Below are positions 62,998 to 64,000 of a stretch of 64,000 nucleotides of DNA, in pieces. The position numbers and the translations under genes were made by a program. The notes below the pieces were generated by a model, which was not told the origin of the DNA, made no database searches, and saw only the letters and a program-made list of their open reading frames with translations. The stretch comes from Gemmatimonadota bacterium (GTDB taxonomy: Bacteria > Gemmatimonadota > Gemmatimonadetes > Longimicrobiales > Gaopeijiaceae): contig JAJDVT010000027.1 of assembly GCA_022826005.1 (NCBI GenBank), positions 1-64,000 of the forward strand. Reading direction: 5' to 3'. Positions within the stretch are counted from its first letter, which is position 1. Each line of letters starts with the position of its first letter.

Positions 62998-64000
62998 TCA
63001 AACCCTCACCAGCCCCACCCTGCCCTTCCCGAAGACCTCTTCGAGCGCGCGGATCGTGTCGCGGTCGGGGCTGACCTTGAGGCTGCGCGATCTGAGCCGG
63101 GGCAGCGCGGCCCCGTTCCCGTCGCCGACCGCCACTTCGACGGGGGCCTCCCCGGCGCGCGCGATCATCACCTCGCGGGCCCGCCCGAAGGCGTCGTCGG
63201 GGAGTTCGCCGTGCCATCCCACCGCGATCCTCACCGCGAGGCGGCCGCTCCCGCGGACCTCTTCCAGCGGCTCAGCCCCGTCGAGGAATACGGGGGGGTC
63301 CTCTTCGTCGCGCTCGCGGTCGCTCACTTTCCCGCGCAGGAGCACCACCGCGTCGGGGTGCAGCGCCTCCTTGTGGGACTGCCAGACGTCCTTGAAGGCG
63401 AGGACGGTGGCCGTGCCCTGGAAGCCCTCGATGGTGATCTTCGCCCACTCGGAGCCGTCACGCCTGGATACCTGGCGGGCCACCGCGGTCACCACGCACG
63501 CCATCTCCACCGAATCGCCCATCCGGGCCTTGAGCGCGTCCGAGCCCACCGGGTCGAAGGCGCGTACGACTTCGCGGTAGCGGTTGAGAGGGTGCCCCGA
63601 GATGAAGAACCCCAGCGCTTCCTTCTCGCGCTTGAGGCGTTCCCTGTCAGGCCATTCGGGCACGGTCGGAAGCTCCGGCGCAGGCCGCTCCACGCCACCC
63701 CCGCCGAAGAGCGAGTGCTGCCCCTGTTCGGCTTCCTGCATGCGCGCGACGGCCTCCCCGTACGCGGCGTCGAGCCCGGCCGCCATCTGCGCGCGGTGCC
63801 CGAACGAGTCCAGCGCTCCGGAGGTGATCAGCGCCTCGCAGGCCCGCTTGTTGAGGGCGCGCGTGTCCACCCGGTTCAGAAAGTTGAAGAGGCTCTCGAA
63901 GGGTCCGCCATCCGCGCGCGCCGCCAGGACCGACTGAACCGCCGCAGAGCCCACCCCCCGCACCGCCCCCAGCCCGAAGCGGATCGTCGTCGCGCCCACG
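62998..64000 (-). CDS. dnaE: DNA polymerase III alpha subunit, C-terminal part
   Basis: The frame is open to the window edge and gives at least 333 residues of the replicative polymerase. IRFGLGAVRGVGSAAVQSVLAAR and FNFLNRVDTRALNKRACEALITSGALDSFG are the helix-hairpin-helix/fingers region of DnaE. FISGHPLNRYREVVRAF follows, then an OB-fold segment (MACVVTAVARQVSRRDGSEWAKITIEGFQGTATV begins at about residue 185). The catalytic palm lies outside the window. The stop is at 62998, 2 nt before the downstream hydrolase start. Confidence 0.92.
   Translation of the reverse strand, partial: VGATTIRFGLGAVRGVGSAAVQSVLAARADGGPFESLFNFLNRVDTRALNKRACEALITSGALDSFGHRAQMAAGLDAAYGEAVARMQEAEQGQHSLFGGGGVERPAPELPTVPEWPDRERLKREKEALGFFISGHPLNRYREVVRAFDPVGSDALKARMGDSVEMACVVTAVARQVSRRDGSEWAKITIEGFQGTATVLAFKDVWQSHKEALHPDAVVLLRGKVSDRERDEEDPPVFLDGAEPLEEVRGSGRLAVRIAVGWHGELPDDAFGRAREVMIARAGEAPVEVAVGDGNGAALPRLRSRSLKVSPDRDTIRALEEVFGKGRVGLVRV

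Overview
The window is 64 kb of GC-rich (about two-thirds G+C by eye), gene-dense chromosome. The gene repertoire suggests a member of the Gemmatimonadota, or a close relative, probably marine or host-associated. The clues are many secreted six-bladed beta-propeller lipoproteins, a DUF5916 outer-membrane protein, an ECF sigma/anti-sigma pair whose anti-sigma carries the YNxxPxxPxxxMW motif, DUF4399 and DUF1460 proteins, and a GldA/F/G-type ABC cassette. This placement is an inference; no rRNA or tRNA gene was found.

Layout. 1-3.5 kb is an integration scar: the 3' end of one tyrosine recombinase, a 5' stub of a second behind a duplicated leader, a cargo membrane-protein gene, and a third recombinase broken by an in-frame TGA. 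A 165-nt dispersed repeat follows; its second copy is at 18.3 kb. 3.5-9.6 kb holds a zinc-type dehydrogenase, a thiolase, two propeller lipoproteins and a PH-like membrane protein. 9.6-14.7 kb is a molybdenum hydroxylase operon of the 4-hydroxybenzoyl-CoA reductase type with a DUF1460 gene inside it. 14.8-19.6 kb carries a bacilliredoxin, DoxX, a DUF1707/LiaF-like protein, a voltage-gated-type potassium channel with a zinc-ribbon tail, MsrA and a diaminopropionate ammonia-lyase-like enzyme.

At 19.75-20.2 kb an OsmC-family gene has TGA exactly where the family has its peroxidatic cysteine, followed by a good bacterial SECIS-like hairpin. It is a strong selenoprotein candidate and the most striking feature of the window. 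Next to it (20.3-23.1 kb) is a BlaI-type repressor, preceded by a 40-bp dyad, overlapping an M56 (BlaR1-like) membrane metallopeptidase fused to a beta-propeller ectodomain.

23-37.6 kb is a propeller and thioredoxin neighbourhood: intact propeller lipoproteins, two decayed propeller copies, two nearly identical TlpA-like genes flanking a third thioredoxin-domain protein, a TPR/HEAT protein, and a propeller/sigma/anti-sigma operon with 4-nt overlaps. 37.8-47.5 kb has a frameshifted sodium:solute symporter, a DUF2442-like/HTH regulator, a large secreted GH2 beta-galactosidase-like enzyme, an NTF2-like lipoprotein, a thioesterase, an unknown protein, a family-5 uracil-DNA glycosylase and a DUF2461 protein. 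47.5-52.1 kb is the ABC/GldG/DUF4340 cassette. 52-58.6 kb has a parvulin-like foldase, DUF4399, DUF5916, a 5'-3' exonuclease-like protein and a Spy-like protein. 58.8-60.0 kb is a wreck of a TIGR04255 gene module that runs into two paralogous alpha/beta hydrolases, and the window ends in the 3' part of dnaE.

The common theme is envelope biology: lipoproteins, thiol/selenol redox repair (MsrA, bacilliredoxin, OsmC, TlpA-like proteins) and envelope sensing through BlaI/M56 and ECF modules. Repeated gene duplication and decay have shaped the region.
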